Shown piece after piece: positions 25,900 through 38,382 of a stretch of 64,000 nt of DNA. Under the pieces are notes generated by a model that had not been told where the DNA came from, searched no databases, and worked only from the letters and a program-made list of their open reading frames with translations. The stretch comes from Ophthalmolycus amberensis. Its lineage: Eukaryota; Chordata; Actinopteri; Perciformes; Zoarcidae. The first letter of the stretch is position 1. The number at the start of each line of letters is the position of its first letter. The stretch is taken from the NCBI GenBank assembly GCA_024529925.1, contig JAFEUB010001051.1:186001-250000 (forward strand), written 5' to 3'. The translations under genes and the position numbers were made by a program.

Positions 25900-27240
25900 A
25901 CGCGGGCCCGTACCTTCTCCATAACCAGCTCATAATCAACCATTTTTAGCCGTGTGATCCTGGCACCTTGCTATGCATATGGAGGAGAGAGTTTGTTTGA
26001 GGTAATTGCAGCATGATCTAAAAATGTTTTTCATATCGCTGCGAGGGGAGTTGCATGGCGTTGAATAGAGACTTGGCAACTAATGTGGGGACCTGTGCCA
26101 TTGTGCTCGTTCGGCAGCGCAAATGATTGAAGAAAACACTCATGAATCCAGGAGTTGTGTCGGGCTGGAGGGAGCCAGGCAACGGAGTGGCATTTTGCAA
26201 TGGAGACGTTCACTGCCAGTTGGCCTCTTCAGCTCGGCTGCAATTGATCCATCATAGTCGGGCTGAGCTCCGGTTGGAGGGTGTTGGAGTGCATTCGCTC
26301 TATGACATTAACACAGAATGAGCTGACTACTGGGTCACGAGAGGATGTTTTTGAGTGATTTCTCATTGGAAACTGACATGCTTGTTGTGTACAAGGATAT
26401 TTGAAAACAATATATCATACGTGGAATACCATACCAGGTATGCGACATTACATTTATGCAGAAATATGCCATTTGGATTTGTTCAAAACAAATATTAAGA
26501 GACTAATGGAGCCCCGTCAGTGATGGGTAAATAGTAAAAGAGAGACCCCCACTTGAAGCTCACTGTTCTCCAGTCAGTTGCAGATCCATTGGGTTGCAAG
26601 GCTTGCAGTGGGAGTTGCCAGCCTCTGCAGATAATTGAGCAAGTTCACTTGGAGAGCGATGAATATGTTTAAATATATCATTTCATTGGGTTGATAAAAC
26701 TGGCACAATCGCAGGGACGGTATATCCAGCATCCTTGATTGAGATATTAGCCAGTCCGGGTAATAGTGATGCCTGTGTGACACAGCGTACAGAGGACGTC
26801 CTCTGTCGGGGCTAATGATCCACAACTGGCAGAGAAATAGGAGCCGGTTCGACCCGGGGACACCTCACTTCCACTAGGATACCTGGACATGGCCTTCCCC
26901 CCCCGACCACCTTGGAGGCTATTTTTAACATAATTACCCTTTTACCGCCCTGCTTAAAGCCCTGGCTCTCTGAATAAATTATGTGTAATGGAGCCCCTGT
27001 CTGTACACAGATCTTTACATGCAAGGGCCCGTTGTGAATAATGGCTGGAGAGCATAGTTTTAGCTGCTCTAATTATACTATGGGCTCCTGTAATAACCGC
27101 TGCTGATTTATTCATGGAGTTTGCCATACCTCCCCTTTAACGTTTAACTGGCAATGGATCTTCTCCAATTAACTGTCCTTGCCCTTAATCTGGCTAAGGA
27201 ACACAGCACGTCGGCCATGACAAAATTCCAGGTGCACTCT
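25900..27240. other. Repeat-free AT-rich block, candidate conserved non-coding element
   Basis: No microsatellite or recognisable transposon over 1.3 kb. The composition is balanced, with many TAATTA, ATTAAC, TGCAT and CAATTA-type words, as seen in developmental enhancers. This is an inference from texture only. Confidence 0.3.
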
Positions 27241-27540
27241 CTCCCTATTTGGTTTGATTGTCTTTTTTTTTTGTGGATTTCATTTTGATGATTTTCATTT
27301 GTCCTCCGGACGTGTGGGGAGTGACAAACTTGTGTCTGCATGCGATGGGGGAATATGTATTTTCATCCCTCTGAATAAGAGGGAGATGAGGAGCAGAGCA
27401 CCGAGGCTTCTGTTGTGTGATAGGAATCACATAATAGACTGGCATACAGAGAGCTGTCCGTCAAACTCTCCCAGGAGAGCCGCGACTGCTTCTGGGGAAA
27501 ACAAAGGCAGGTGCGAGGCAGCCGGGGTCTATGGGCAAAC

Positions 27541-27731
27541 TCCCTCCCTTTGCCTCGCTCGCACGTTCTCTTTGTCTCTCCGCTCCTCTCAGTCGCTCGC
27601 CGCGGCGCCGAGAAACAATGGCGGCGGGGATCGCGGCGCGGAATACCGAGTTGGGAGGATTATTCCCCGTTCCCGATTACAGCAGATGTAATTTGTGTTC
27701 CCTTGAAGTGTTGCATCCTGTGCGGCTCTAA
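27541..27731 (+). promoter_or_regulatory. Intronic CpG-dense patch with Kozak-like ATG (candidate)
   Basis: About 13 CpG pairs lie within 27590-27655, far above the surrounding intron. A CT-rich stretch (27565-27592) ending CTCTCAG precedes it. AACAATGGCGGCGGG at 27614-27628 is a good initiation context, followed by 38 codons (ATG to TAA at 27618-27731) of no recognised family. It could be an internal promoter or an alternative first exon; neither is proven. Confidence 0.3.
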
Positions 27732-30700
27732 CTTGCAATCCCATTGTGTCAAACATGCACCCTGGCTTCTGTTGGCAGGCTTTACGCGTAAGCTTCCAAA
27801 GAACTGAAATTGACATGGCATTTGTGCTGGGTTGATTGAGTTTTATCCACAAAGTATGAGAAAAATGACTGCATTTTCCTGCTACCCTGAATCAGCGCCT
27901 ATGTTTCCTCATCATGTGTTTTTTCTCTTTAGACTGTCCTCTCTTGTCCTTCCCGTGATGAGATTACTCCCTCTGAACAAATGAATTACATGATTTTTAC
28001 TTGCGTTCGCCGGGTCTTGCAAGGCTATTCATGCTTTCCTGGCATTAAAATGTGTCGTCGTAATCAGAAATGGCCCACCTCTCCGGAGGAACTAAGCAGT
28101 AAAATGAATCCTCTTGTCCTGCAGCCAGAGAGCTTTTAACCCCCTAGATATTTGTAGCACCCAGTAAAGTTCCATTGCACTGTCCAATGCAGCCTGAAGG
28201 CTCTTCCCACTGAATGGGATGCAGCATTATAGGATTGGTGTTCATTTATTTCGAATGGCACTTTCAGGATTGAGTCCAGGTTCTCTTGGGATTTGGCAAT
28301 TGTATTAACATTAACAGAAAGGAAGGTAAAATGGTGCGTTAAAGACATAACTGTCCGTTTACCAGTCTGGAAACCCAACACCACAGGCTAACAGCTGACC
28401 TTTTCGCCTATCCGCCTTCTTTGACACCAGATCTATAGCCACCACGGCTGATAGAGAAGCACTCACACTCTCAGTAAAGGTGCACTGCTAGCAAACGTGG
28501 CAGGACGAGGGTTGTCCTTTTGACCCTGACGATCCAGGAAGTAGCATTCAAAACTTTCAGTTTCCTTAAAATGACAAGATGATTGAAATAAGAAATCAAT
28601 CTCTGCTCTTCCCTCCGTTTGTGTCTCTGCAAGGAGCTGGCTAGATACCGTGTGTTTGAACTGTGAAACGCAGATAGCTGGCTAATCACGGCTGAGCTGC
28701 CGCAGGTTTGCTTGGTTATGGGATCAAGAACAGAATAGCAAACGGCCAACACAAGAGACCCGCCGCACTGGTGGAATTGTGATAACCGCGGCAGCTTGTA
28801 TGCATTTGTGCACGCTGCGGCTAGTTTACCCTCTTCCTTCTTAAGCCCTTAACTCATTCACACTCTGCTTTTGCAACCTTTGTGTATCCACACAGCCACA
28901 TGTTTCTTCTCATCCCGCCTCCATCTCTCATACCCTAAAACAAATGTATTTCAGAGGGGAGTACTCCAAACAACGGTCACAAAGTGTTTTTCTTTTCAGT
29001 GATGGAGGTTTGTTTTCTTTGCCTAATCCGTGTTTGGCTTTGCAGCCCTCCATCCAAAGACCCACTGTGGCGGCCCAGCAGCGGTGGGTCACGTCTCATT
29101 GAGGCCACTTTAAACACGCGGAGGATCTTGTTGACGGTAGCTTACATTGAAGTGTGTGCAGTTTGTGTCAATGGGCCTTATTGCGGAGTCCCACACACAT
29201 GCAAACATATACACCCGCTGTCTGCATGTTTGTGTTCTATTCCGTAAGGGGTAAAGACAAGACCGTATGGCAAAATGTGCAACGAAAACCCAACAGGAAG
29301 AGCTGCAGGAGACGTTTATTTACACCACACGAAGCCACGGTGGAAACACTAGCACACACTGGCTGCATGCGGAGGGTCTATATGGCCAACGGGGAGTCGT
29401 AAAGATACAATGCGGCTCTGTCCAGAGTCCAACGACATGTGCTGCCCCCTCAGAGAGTCAGCGAGGCCACCGGAGTAATTGAATCAACAGTTTATCCATT
29501 ATTACTGATGGTTTCCTCCGCAGACGTTTACGCCCCAACAAGGCCTCACCTGCACATACTCAGAAATCCATCTTGTTACCTTCGACAGCCGCTTGCTGAG
29601 TCGAGGCAGAATAAAGGGGACAGAAAATCAACCAGGCTGCTTGTTTACCAAGCGGCAGGTAAGCTAAGAGCTCCGGGGGAACGGACGGACGCTCCTTGAC
29701 AAAATGAAATACCAATACCTGCGACGCGCTCCACTTACATACCCTAAACAAACCCCCGGCAAGAATCGGAAAAATAATTGCCAGCAGTCCGGGGCCTGGC
29801 AACAGTGTTGAAGAGGTTGACTGTTCAGCGTTCACTTTGCTTTCCACACAGCTGGTCTACCAGCTTGTCCATCAGCTCTGTGTCTGTCCTTCTGAGGAGA
29901 TACTTTGTCTTACAAGCATGATATATGTGAGCTACTCCAATTAGCTCCTTTGCAAACCTATTTCAAGCCATAACCGCCCCTCATGCTCATAGTAAAGTGT
30001 GTATCGTGTTGCTATGTGCAGTTGATATGATTGCAATGTGTTGGAAAGGTGCCATGGGTTTCTCGCTTTGTTCTGCAGGCGGCCTGTGTCGACTAATGTT
30101 CTGGTGGTTTTCTCCCCGCAGGCTAATCAACGTAAGGCCGATGACAGAGCCTTGTTCTGCCCTCATGGTGTGCTATCGCCTGCTATCTAACATCTACACA
30201 CGCGGAGGCCTTAGAAACTGAGCAAAAAGATTGCAGCTTTGAGATATCTTGTTTGTGCTATGATGGGCTTGTGAACACAAGATAGTGGACTTAGATATGC
30301 TTAGTCTAAATGCCATCTCTTTCTGTTTTACTCTCAGAGCAACTACAAGTAAAAGAGAGAGCAGTGGGAGGAGCACCTTTGGAAATAGTTTACTCTCTCT
30401 CTAAACATTTGGGGAACTTATAATAGTTTGGTGTAACACTGCGATTGCTGTGGTGCATTGCTGTCTTTGATATTGCCCCATTTATATGCATTATGTTTCA
30501 GCCACATAATTTAACTGTGCAGACACGAGGACAAAGCTTGAATTATAATTCTCAACGGGAAAGTGTCTCAGTGAAGAGATAATACTCTGTTCTCATTCCA
30601 CACACTTCATTGGCCGGGCAATGGCATCCTTTGTTTTTCATGTTAATTGCCAGTCTCACACCTTCATCCCATATGAAACCAGCAACACGTGAATGATTCA

Positions 30701-30811
30701 TCGACACGCATTAAGCTCGGAGACGATGGCTTCGGGGTCGCCTTTTGGGGGAGTTAGAGTCACGCGCTAATGGTCTGCGGGCCTCACTGACGCCACTTCC
30801 TCTTCCCACAG

Positions 30812-31045
30812 GTGCCGCAGAGCAGATCCTCGGACCCTCGCTGGGCCTGACAAAGTCCAGCTCCCTCGAAAGCCTCCAGACGGCCGTCGCCGAGGCCACG
30901 CTGAACGGCGATATCAACGTTAAGAGGGCGCGCTCGCGCATCGCCAGGGGCCGCGGCTGCAATGAGAGCTTCCGGGCTGCAATCGACAAATCGTACGAGA
31001 AACCTGGCGTCACAGCGGCAGAAGAGGAGAACAGCGCTGAGACGT
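30812..31045 (+). CDS. pard3: PAR-3 polarity scaffold, internal exon 4 of 7 (SSSLESLQTAVAE block)
   Basis: The exon begins after TTCCCACAG and ends before GTGAGT. Two bases complete the Gly started in the previous exon, and one base (T) is left at the end. It encodes 78 residues including LGPSLGLTKSSSLESLQTAV, then TLNGDI, then RGRGCNESFRAAIDKSYEKP, all hallmark PARD3 sequences downstream of the aPKC site. An alternative GT two bases upstream (31044) would shift the frame of the next exon, so 31045 is the supported end. The region is serine-rich and then strongly Arg-rich, finishing in an acidic TAAEEENSAET tail. Exon GC content is much higher than in the surrounding intron. Mammals carry an extra short, optionally spliced segment just before this block; no exon for it is evident in the preceding intron. 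Confidence 0.96.
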
Positions 31046-31290
31046 GTGAGTGTTTAGACATAAGTTGCTCGTGCAAAAGTTTTCTCTATTTAATCATAGC
31101 GGTGATCCAGAATAATGTGGGTCAGTATATAATGTGCAATAGAGGATATTAGAAGATCATTACAAAGAAATACAGCCAGTGTAATGTAGGCCAACTTAAT
31201 AATGCCTCCCCGGAGCCTTTTTTTTTTTTTAGAACGGTAGGATTTACCAAGTAAACTAGGTTAGGGATCCCCTTTTGCTGGAGAGATGAA

Positions 31291-31309
31291 TGTGTGTGTG
31301 TGTGTGTGT
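31291..31309 (+). repeat. (TG)n microsatellite
   Basis: Nine TG units. Confidence 0.95.
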
Positions 31310-32789
31310 TTGTCATAATGCACAACTGCAATAAGCGTCTAGGTTACACACTCATTATTATTCACAGAGTTCATGTTGAGTGAAATTCTCAGACTGTGGC
31401 AGCATGTTTTCCCAGGAGCATACATTCCCTTAAAGTGCATATGTTTTTAAACAAGAGTGCACGCGAGGGGAACATTCTACTGTTTACCCACATACGTCTG
31501 GCTGCTATCGTATCCATTTTACACGTAATATCTCAATGTCACGTTAATCGCATTCACAAAGATTATAAATGAAATGCATGTCTTTGCTTCAGTCTGTGCC
31601 AACTTGTCTTGGCACGTGACGCTGTACAACTTTGCCAGGATTCCTCACATTAGTGCTCCCGCCGTACCTGACTGGGATTGAAACCAGAATTAATATTCTC
31701 TATTCGAAACTTCTAAAGGCAACATTAGAAAGGAGAGCGACATGCCACTTTCCGTTTGTGTGAACGTATCCATCCCCGCTTGGTGTCTGATGACAAAGAG
31801 ACACGGGGATCGGGAGACAGCCGTCTTACGTTTGGTGACAGGTAATAACACTGCAACACCACAAGAGTAATCACCAGATATACATTTCCATTCACCATTA
31901 AAGGATTCCATTAAAAGAGCTGGGGGGGGGACATTTGAAAAAGAATTATTTGCCTGAAACGCTTTGTTCTCATAAGCTCTGTCGGCAAGCCACCATATAC
32001 GGTCTTATCTCGGCAAAGAAAAATGGGGAAAGCAAGCGATTTCCCCTGCCGTGGTATATTGCATTCTTCCCCCATGATATTCAAATAACTCTGTTTTTCA
32101 ATTTAGATAAAAGCAGCCAGTCCGTGCTCGTCACTGAGGTTAATAGTCAAAGTTGACAGATAAGCCGCTGCCTTCCTCTGCTCCCAGACTTTTATTTACA
32201 TAAAATAAGAATGTGGCATCACCAAAAGAAAATGTGTCCCCACCAGATATCCCGCTGGGAAAAAAATGCACTTTCCCTTGTGCTACTTTGTGTTGCATCG
32301 TTTGAGGAAAGAAAAAAAAAGAAAGAAAAAATATGCTCTGCTGAGCAAAAATCCCTTCTTTTTAAGACAAGGCAATTTAACTTGTCTGTCATAACCTTTG
32401 CTGACAGGCCAGCTTAAACGTCCTTGGTGTTTAAAGCAGGGTTTAATGGTAGAGTATCACCAAAGTGAGAAAAGGTTTCCTGTGGTTGTCTGTCTCTGCA
32501 ATTGTCTTTCAGTCTCCTGATGCTTTCATCAATGCTTCTGCCGTCATGTTGTCAGCCAAGTCTTTTTATTTTCCATTGATGTCCGGTTTTAAAGTCTTTT
32601 GTATGTTTTTTGACAGGACATCGCTTTGTTTCCTGTCTTGCTTTACTTGAACGAGTCAAGGAAAATGGGGAAAAAGGACAAAATTCCATTTAAATGCTGT
32701 GTTCCCTATTGCTTGGCATCCCCTATAACTCAATATGAGGCCTTTGCATCTCTACATGGAAAGAACCTGCCACCCTCCGTTTCTGAAAA

Positions 32790-33312
32790 GTGAGGGCAGT
32801 GACTTACATTCATTCTAATGGCCAGCAGGAGTCAGATTGAATAGAAGTCTATGAGAAAATGACCCTAGTTCTGTCTTGATTTATTACATCTGAGACCATA
32901 AACTCAAGTTTACAATGTTTTAAATCTCTAGTTTCAAGTCTCTTCAATACAACATGATGTTCATTTAGTAAATGATGGTCCATTTAGAGTCAAATAGATC
33001 ATAATGCAGGGTATGTTTTAGGGCGGGGCTACCTTGTTATTGACTGGTCTCTACCACAGCCGGTCTGGAAGTTCTTTGTATTTTAGAACTTTAAACTTTA
33101 ACCCTTTCATGGTGTGATTTCAGTTCATGAAAGTTAATTGCAACGTTTTGGTCGCCTAAAATGTCTTATTCCACGTTTGGTTGTACTCCACCCTCTTGTG
33201 TCACTCCTGGGTCGGCCAAAAAACAAAACGACAACAGTCAAAAAGCCAACCTCCAGGCTTCAAAACAGCAGTCCACAAGCCATTGGGTGTCCACTTCTTT
33301 TATACAGTCTGT
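32790..33312. mobile_element. Dispersed percomorph repeat, probably non-autonomous DNA element
   Basis: The stretch begins near CATTCATTCTAATGGCCAG and ends near CCACTTCTTTTATACAGTC. Internal phrases such as GTCTATGAGAAAATGACCCT, ATGATGTTCATTTAGTAAAT and GAGTCAAATAGATCATAA match a repeat I recognise as very common in percomorph fish genomes, usually about 0.5 kb and without coding capacity. The copy is diverged, so it is old. Ends are approximate and I see no clear terminal inverted repeats. The family class is uncertain. Confidence 0.7.
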
Positions 33313-33334
33313 ACTTGCCACAAACAAATACGCG

Positions 33335-33356
33335 CACACACACACACACACACACA
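33335..33356 (+). repeat. (CA)n microsatellite
   Basis: Eleven CA units close to the end of the dispersed repeat at 32790-33312. Confidence 0.96.
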
Positions 33357-33949
33357 TGCCCGTGCGTCCACACCCACGAGCACACATAGCCGCTGCCCCG
33401 TGGGACGGTCTGGATTACAATGTTTAGCATGTTATCTGCAGCTTGGTATCATTAAGCAGTAGAAGCATTAGCACTCCTGCTAATCTCAGTCATTCACATA
33501 GCCGGATACAGCTCACAGCTGCAGCTGCTCTTAAGTGAATGATAAGCAGGCAGCCGATTGAGTGATAAAAGTGATACGCTGAACCTGCTCCCAAATTTGT
33601 GGAGGTGGGAGAAAAGGAAGGGAGTTGCATAATTGAGCAGGTTTAAGCTGCCGGTTAGCTCTATATCCGTGCCGTACAGTGCCTCGTATAACTGATAACT
33701 CCATCACAAGAGAAAGCAAACCAAACTGTCCCTTGAAATGTGAATCCAGCCGCTCCACCCTCCTGTCTCATCCCGTGTACCTTAAATCCATCACGGGCCC
33801 TCCCTCGTCTTTCCCCACGAGTTCTCTTCCCTCTTCCATCAAAGGCACAACTTAGACGCCGACACGCAGGACTGTAATAAGTTGTAATCTGAAGGACATC
33901 TACCTCACGCCTCCGAGCCAGAGATGCAGCACAGACGGGAGCTACGCCG

Positions 33950-34180
33950 ACTGAGATGTGCACCGCATTTGCAATTAAGATCCCTGGGAGCCTTTTTTCA
34001 AGATTATTTAAATGTATAATTACTGACAGATTAATTACATTTTGCACATCAGTTCTGATTAGATGTGATGGAAACTTTGGGTTTAATCAACCCTGCATCA
34101 CCTAAGGAGTTTGGTTTCAATTTGATGTCTGGATTCAAATTAGTCGAGACGTAAATTAAGAAGCATATTCACACGACGAT
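33950..34180. other. Candidate conserved non-coding element
   Basis: Repeat-free AT-rich sequence with TTTGCAATTAAG, AGATTAATTACATTTTGC and GTTTAATCAACC words about 480 bases upstream of the 34663 exon. Texture-based inference. Confidence 0.3.
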
Positions 34181-34662
34181 CGTCACACTTTCCATCATCT
34201 TCTCGTGAAACGCAACAGAAAAGGGGGGAAAAAAGACGTTCTCTTGTGAGCTGTGTGGAATGTACACATATGAAATAACCAGAGGCTTCCAGCTGAGTAT
34301 AAAAATATTCAACTGAAATCTCAAAGAGTGAACAATGTAAATATATTCAGCTGTAATGAGGCGCGTGTGTTTTGTTCAAAGCCGCGATACCTTGTGGGAC
34401 ACAGTTTTTCTTTTAATGGTTCGTCTGATGAAAGAGGTGATGCTTTGTAACTGATATAAAAAGAAGTGTTGTTGTGTGCTGAGTTCAAATGCAGCTTCTG
34501 TAATCCACAAGGAGTCAAGTGGAAGTTAAAGTGAAAGTGTCTGGCTTTATCGACTTCCATTTCATTTCTCTGTATCCCCGCGCTTGTGTGAGTGTGCTGC
34601 TCCCTCTCCCTCTCAATATCTATATTAAACACCCTCTCCTCTCCCTTATCTCCTCCCTCCAG

Positions 34663-34894
34663 TGGACGAGGACACCGAGGGAAGCTCCAGATCAGGTCGC
34701 GAGTCGATGTCCAACAGCAGCGACCTCACTGCGGGACCCGGGCTGAACGGCAACCCCTCCAAAGATGACAGGCAGAGGGATCGGGACAAGGCCGGGGGGA
34801 AGGAGAAGAAGAAACCCGAAAGGGACAAAGAGAGGGAGAAGGACAAGAGCAAAGCCAAGAAAGGCGTGCTGAAGGGCCTGGGCGAGATGTTCAG
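34663..34894 (+). CDS. pard3: PAR-3 polarity scaffold, internal exon 5 of 7 (basic Lys/Arg/Glu segment)
   Basis: The acceptor is CCCTCCAG and the donor GTAGGG. The exon completes a Leu codon, encodes 77 residues and leaves two bases (AG). It opens with DEDTEGSSRSGRES, a conserved PARD3 motif, passes through a divergent linker (NSSDLTAGPGLNGN), then a dense Lys/Arg/Glu/Asp stretch (GGKEKKKPERDKEREKDKS) and ends AKKGVLKGLGEMFR. The end joins the next exon to give the invariant MFRFGKHRK. In Drosophila Bazooka and mammalian PAR-3 a basic C-terminal region of this kind has been linked to membrane phosphoinositide binding, and the charged repeats are predicted to be helical. The role in this fish is inferred. 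Long (AAG)/(GAC)-type codon runs make the exon purine-rich on the coding strand. Confidence 0.96.
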
Positions 34895-37800
34895 GTAGGG
34901 ACGAGTCAGAGCTCAAAATGCGAAAACCCATCCCCTGCGTCGAAACGCTATCTGCTTTATTTAATTCCACTCAACGCGCTCACCACTGGATCACTCAGAA
35001 TTTGAATGCATTCTCTGGATGTTGCAAGTGCTAATCAGGGACCCCTCTCCTTGAACCCTGTGAGGTGAAGGAGATGGAGGGGAGGGGGAGTTATCGACCT
35101 CGAGGGCCTCTGGCACTTTTGAGCCAGATTATTTTTAATAAGGTAATGTTTTATTCATAATCCCGTGTGCGCGCTCCTCCTATCCAAACACGTCGCGCAA
35201 TTTTGTTAACCAGCAGACAATGTTCAGGGCCCGTACGGGTGCTAATGTGGGAGCTGTGGTTTGTTTCAGGAGATAAAAGACCTTTGAAGAGGATCAAATC
35301 GACTGCAGGTTGGATTTGTTGCCCCTGGCTGGTATTCTCAGCGGCCGTCTCATCGTGCGTTTGCAAGATTTTAGAGGCAGACTACCTCGGGAGACCACGA
35401 CAGGGGGCATGATTCTGCTCTCAACATCCTTCGGATATTTATCAGTTCAAAAAAAAAAAAAGATTTAATGTCGATGATTGCCAGCTGTCGGTCTTCAGCG
35501 TTGTGTTATCACGTCTCATACGCCAGGAAGTTGGAGGCAAATTTTGAACCGGTTATACCGCTGCTGACACATTTCGTGGTTGTATGTTTGTCTCCCAGCT
35601 TGGAAAACACTTCCTCTGTCTTTGAGGACTGAAACACAGAAACAACTTCTTTACCCGGTGTATCGTGACTTTGGACCATCCTTAGACAATACAATGAGAC
35701 ATGTGCAAAGAGACTGTGGATGAAAATAAACATCCATCCATCCAGTGTCTCTGCCACGAGGAAATCAGTGGGGGAGTCACATTAATTATTTCAATTCCGT
35801 GCACATTTGGATATAGCATAAATTAACGGCGGAGGCGGTGCGGGCCCGTTATCGTGGCGTGAGTTGTTTTCATGTGGATTAGTTTAATGGGATTAGTTAG
35901 CGTATCGCGGCGCGCGGCTCGGTAATGAACAATAAAGACGACAAGTGTGTTTCGAGGTCACGACTGAGGAATGCGGGGAACTTATCTTCTCGTCTATTAT
36001 CTTTCGTTCTCGTGAGTTGTTTTTTTTCTTCTTTTTTTTTTGCATCCTGTGGTGTAAAATGCACAATGGCAACATACAGGCTCACATTCCGTCGCACACG
36101 TATGTGGAGACGCACACATGTGCACAGGAGTGCACACAGAGGGAGGTGTGCAGGGTTGGTACAGGGAAGTGGAAATTTGAGCCACAGGTCTGACACTCTG
36201 TGATATGCAATCAGCCAGCACCGTTGGCAAACCCTTTTTTTTGAGTGTGTGCTCGGCCCGATAGGTGGCTGCCGGGTGATTTTAACTGTGCATGTGGGGC
36301 CCTTGGCGTGCCCTCCTCGGCCTCATCATCGTTCTTCATTATCTTTGAGTGCCACGGCCACTTAAGAGTTGGCACGCGGTGGGCCTCGCTGACACCCCCC
36401 TCCCCCCCTCATCCCCCCCCCTCTCACCCTGCTCCATGCATTTAACGCCAGGCCCTGCGCCTCCTGAATGCAAAGAGGCAGCCTTTGAACCGGCATGACT
36501 CTCCAGCACTCCAGCTTTGTCTCTCCGCTACTCATACTCCTTGTTGGTACCTCAAACAAATGTCTACCCTAGAACTGTGACGGCACACCCACACATCTAG
36601 GCTGTCCTTGTCTCTTCCTGTTCAGGTTTAGAAAGTTAGAGATGGCAAGGACCCGAGGTGAGAATGAAAGCGTCCCACTGGATACAATAACAAACTCTTT
36701 TTTTGTTTTTTGTTGTTGTTGTTGTAAAGAACTAAAATGGAGTGATGTGAAATGCCTGGCGGTCAATAGGGAGCAGAGGGAAATAAAAGTGAAAGATCTG
36801 TTGCATTTCGCACTTTTAGTGTTTCGAGCAAAAGTTTGACAGTGATTTCAGAATGGAGAAGTTTTTACTGCAGATAAAAAAAGGGGTTCGGCTGACAGTA
36901 ACTCTCTTTTGAATCACGGAGAGACTTTACATCGGCAGGTTTTACATGCAAGTGTCTCATCATTGCATCAAAACATCAAAAGGGCATCCTGATCGGGTTA
37001 ATCCTTTGCAACGCTCGTCTCCGTGGCAGACATTTGCATAAAACGGACGGGCAGGCACTCCCTTTTTCCGGCATCTCTCACACCATGCATGTCTCGCACT
37101 CACGTTCTCCCACTAAGGAGATTTCAAGGAGCTTGCAGCGCACTGCAATTTGTGCTCATTTGCATGCAGGCCTTTGGACGGCCTGATGAACGCGTAGTGT
37201 ACGTCTGCTTAATGGACAGCCTGATTGGGAATGCATTAACATCAGTGGCAGGGGGAAAGGAGGATGGCCTAATAAAAGGAGAGAGAGAGGGAGGATGGGG
37301 GGGGGGGGGCACAACTGTGAGATAAATACTGTGAGTGCAAGAATGACTAAAAGTGCGCGAGTGCGTGATGGAAAGAAAATTGACTGCCTAAAGCCCAGAG
37401 CAAAGAAACTGCAGTGCAGAGCCCCGATTCCACTGCCTCTCTGGATACTGTACAGCCTATAGGAAGGCAGAGCTCCTGCTATAGGGTATACGGTACCACC
37501 CAGTAATGAATAGCTTATAATCTCATGAATGGATAGCAATGGGCATGCATGTATAGGATAAAAAACCAGCCTTGGGCAGCTTGACATCATTGTTATTTCA
37601 AGGATGTCTGTTGCATGCAATCATCACTGTGTCCATGTCTGCATCTAGTGGTCCATTATATGTGATTATTCATGTCCTCGCCAGTAGATAACATGTGATC
37701 ATTACTTTCTGACCCTATCAGGTTTGTTTATATGTCGGGAGCCTTGCCCTGGGCTGCGTTACCATGCTAGCAGACACTGACGTCCCGGCCCGGCCTGCCA

Positions 37801-38208
37801 GACTCCCTTCCAACATGCCTAATGAGGTGTTGTTTATCTGCTCTGTGACTGACTGACCTCCTCCATCAAAGCCTCATCTCCATCTATTGATATATGTGTG
37901 TGCGTGACCCATCCTGGGTCATTTATTATTAGAGTTGAGTGTCGATTTAAATGTGTTCATTTTTGCAGTCCATCTTCTGTATATTTTTGCCTTCATATTT
38001 CTATATCTAAGAGCAAGAGCAAGGGGAAAGGCATCATACTGTAGGAAAAGTACAGTAGCGTGAAGGAGACAAGTGAGTGAAGGCTGCGAAATATGGAAGA
38101 CAGGGTTAGGACGAGGGAACGGGGGGCCAGAGAGGTGGGGGGTGGATTGGGTGAGGGTGGAAGGAGAGAGGGAGCGTGTGCACTGGAGTGAACTGGGGCA
38201 CCAAGGGA

Positions 38209-38256
38209 GAGTGGGAGAGGAGGGGAGTGGGAGAGGAGGGGAGTGGGAGAGGAGGA
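38209..38256 (+). repeat. 16-bp purine minisatellite, three copies
   Basis: The unit GAGTGGGAGAGGAGGG occurs at 38209-38224, 38225-38240 and 38241-38256 (the last with one mismatch). It sits within a longer G/A-rich strand from about 38050 to 38310. Confidence 0.95.
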
Positions 38257-38382
38257 TGAAAAGGAAAGCAAAAGGAGGAATAAGAGGAGAAGGGAGCTTT
38301 TCACAGCAGCAGTCACGGCATCGGGCCACTGTCTGCCTGTAGGGAGGGTCGAGGATCGCAGGCGATTTTGTACATTTTGTGC

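Larger units (their letters stand above)
23759..30811 (+). other. pard3: pard3 intron, 7.1 kb
   Basis: Phase-1 intron with GTAAAT donor and CCCACAG acceptor. It has almost no microsatellites or recognisable transposons, which is unusual in this window. Instead it holds long AT-rich unique sequence, with TAATTA- and TGCAT-like words, that resembles conserved non-coding DNA (notably 25.9-27.2 kb), and a CpG-dense patch at 27590-27660. No exon matching the optional mammalian segment before the SSSLESLQ block was found. Confidence 0.85.
31046..34662 (+). other. pard3: pard3 intron, 3.6 kb
   Basis: Shortest complete intron, phase 1, GTGAGT donor and CTCCAG acceptor. It contains a TG repeat (31291-31309), a percomorph dispersed repeat (about 32790-33312), a CA repeat (33335-33356) and a conserved-looking AT-rich block at 33950-34180. 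Confidence 0.85.

Noticed and set aside
26826..26866. tRNA-like B box (GGTTCGACCC)
   Set aside because: The only A-box-like word is too close and no cloverleaf arms can be drawn.
31044..31047. Alternative GT donor two bases upstream for exon 4
   Set aside because: It would break the reading frame with the next exon and is a poorer match to GTGAGT.
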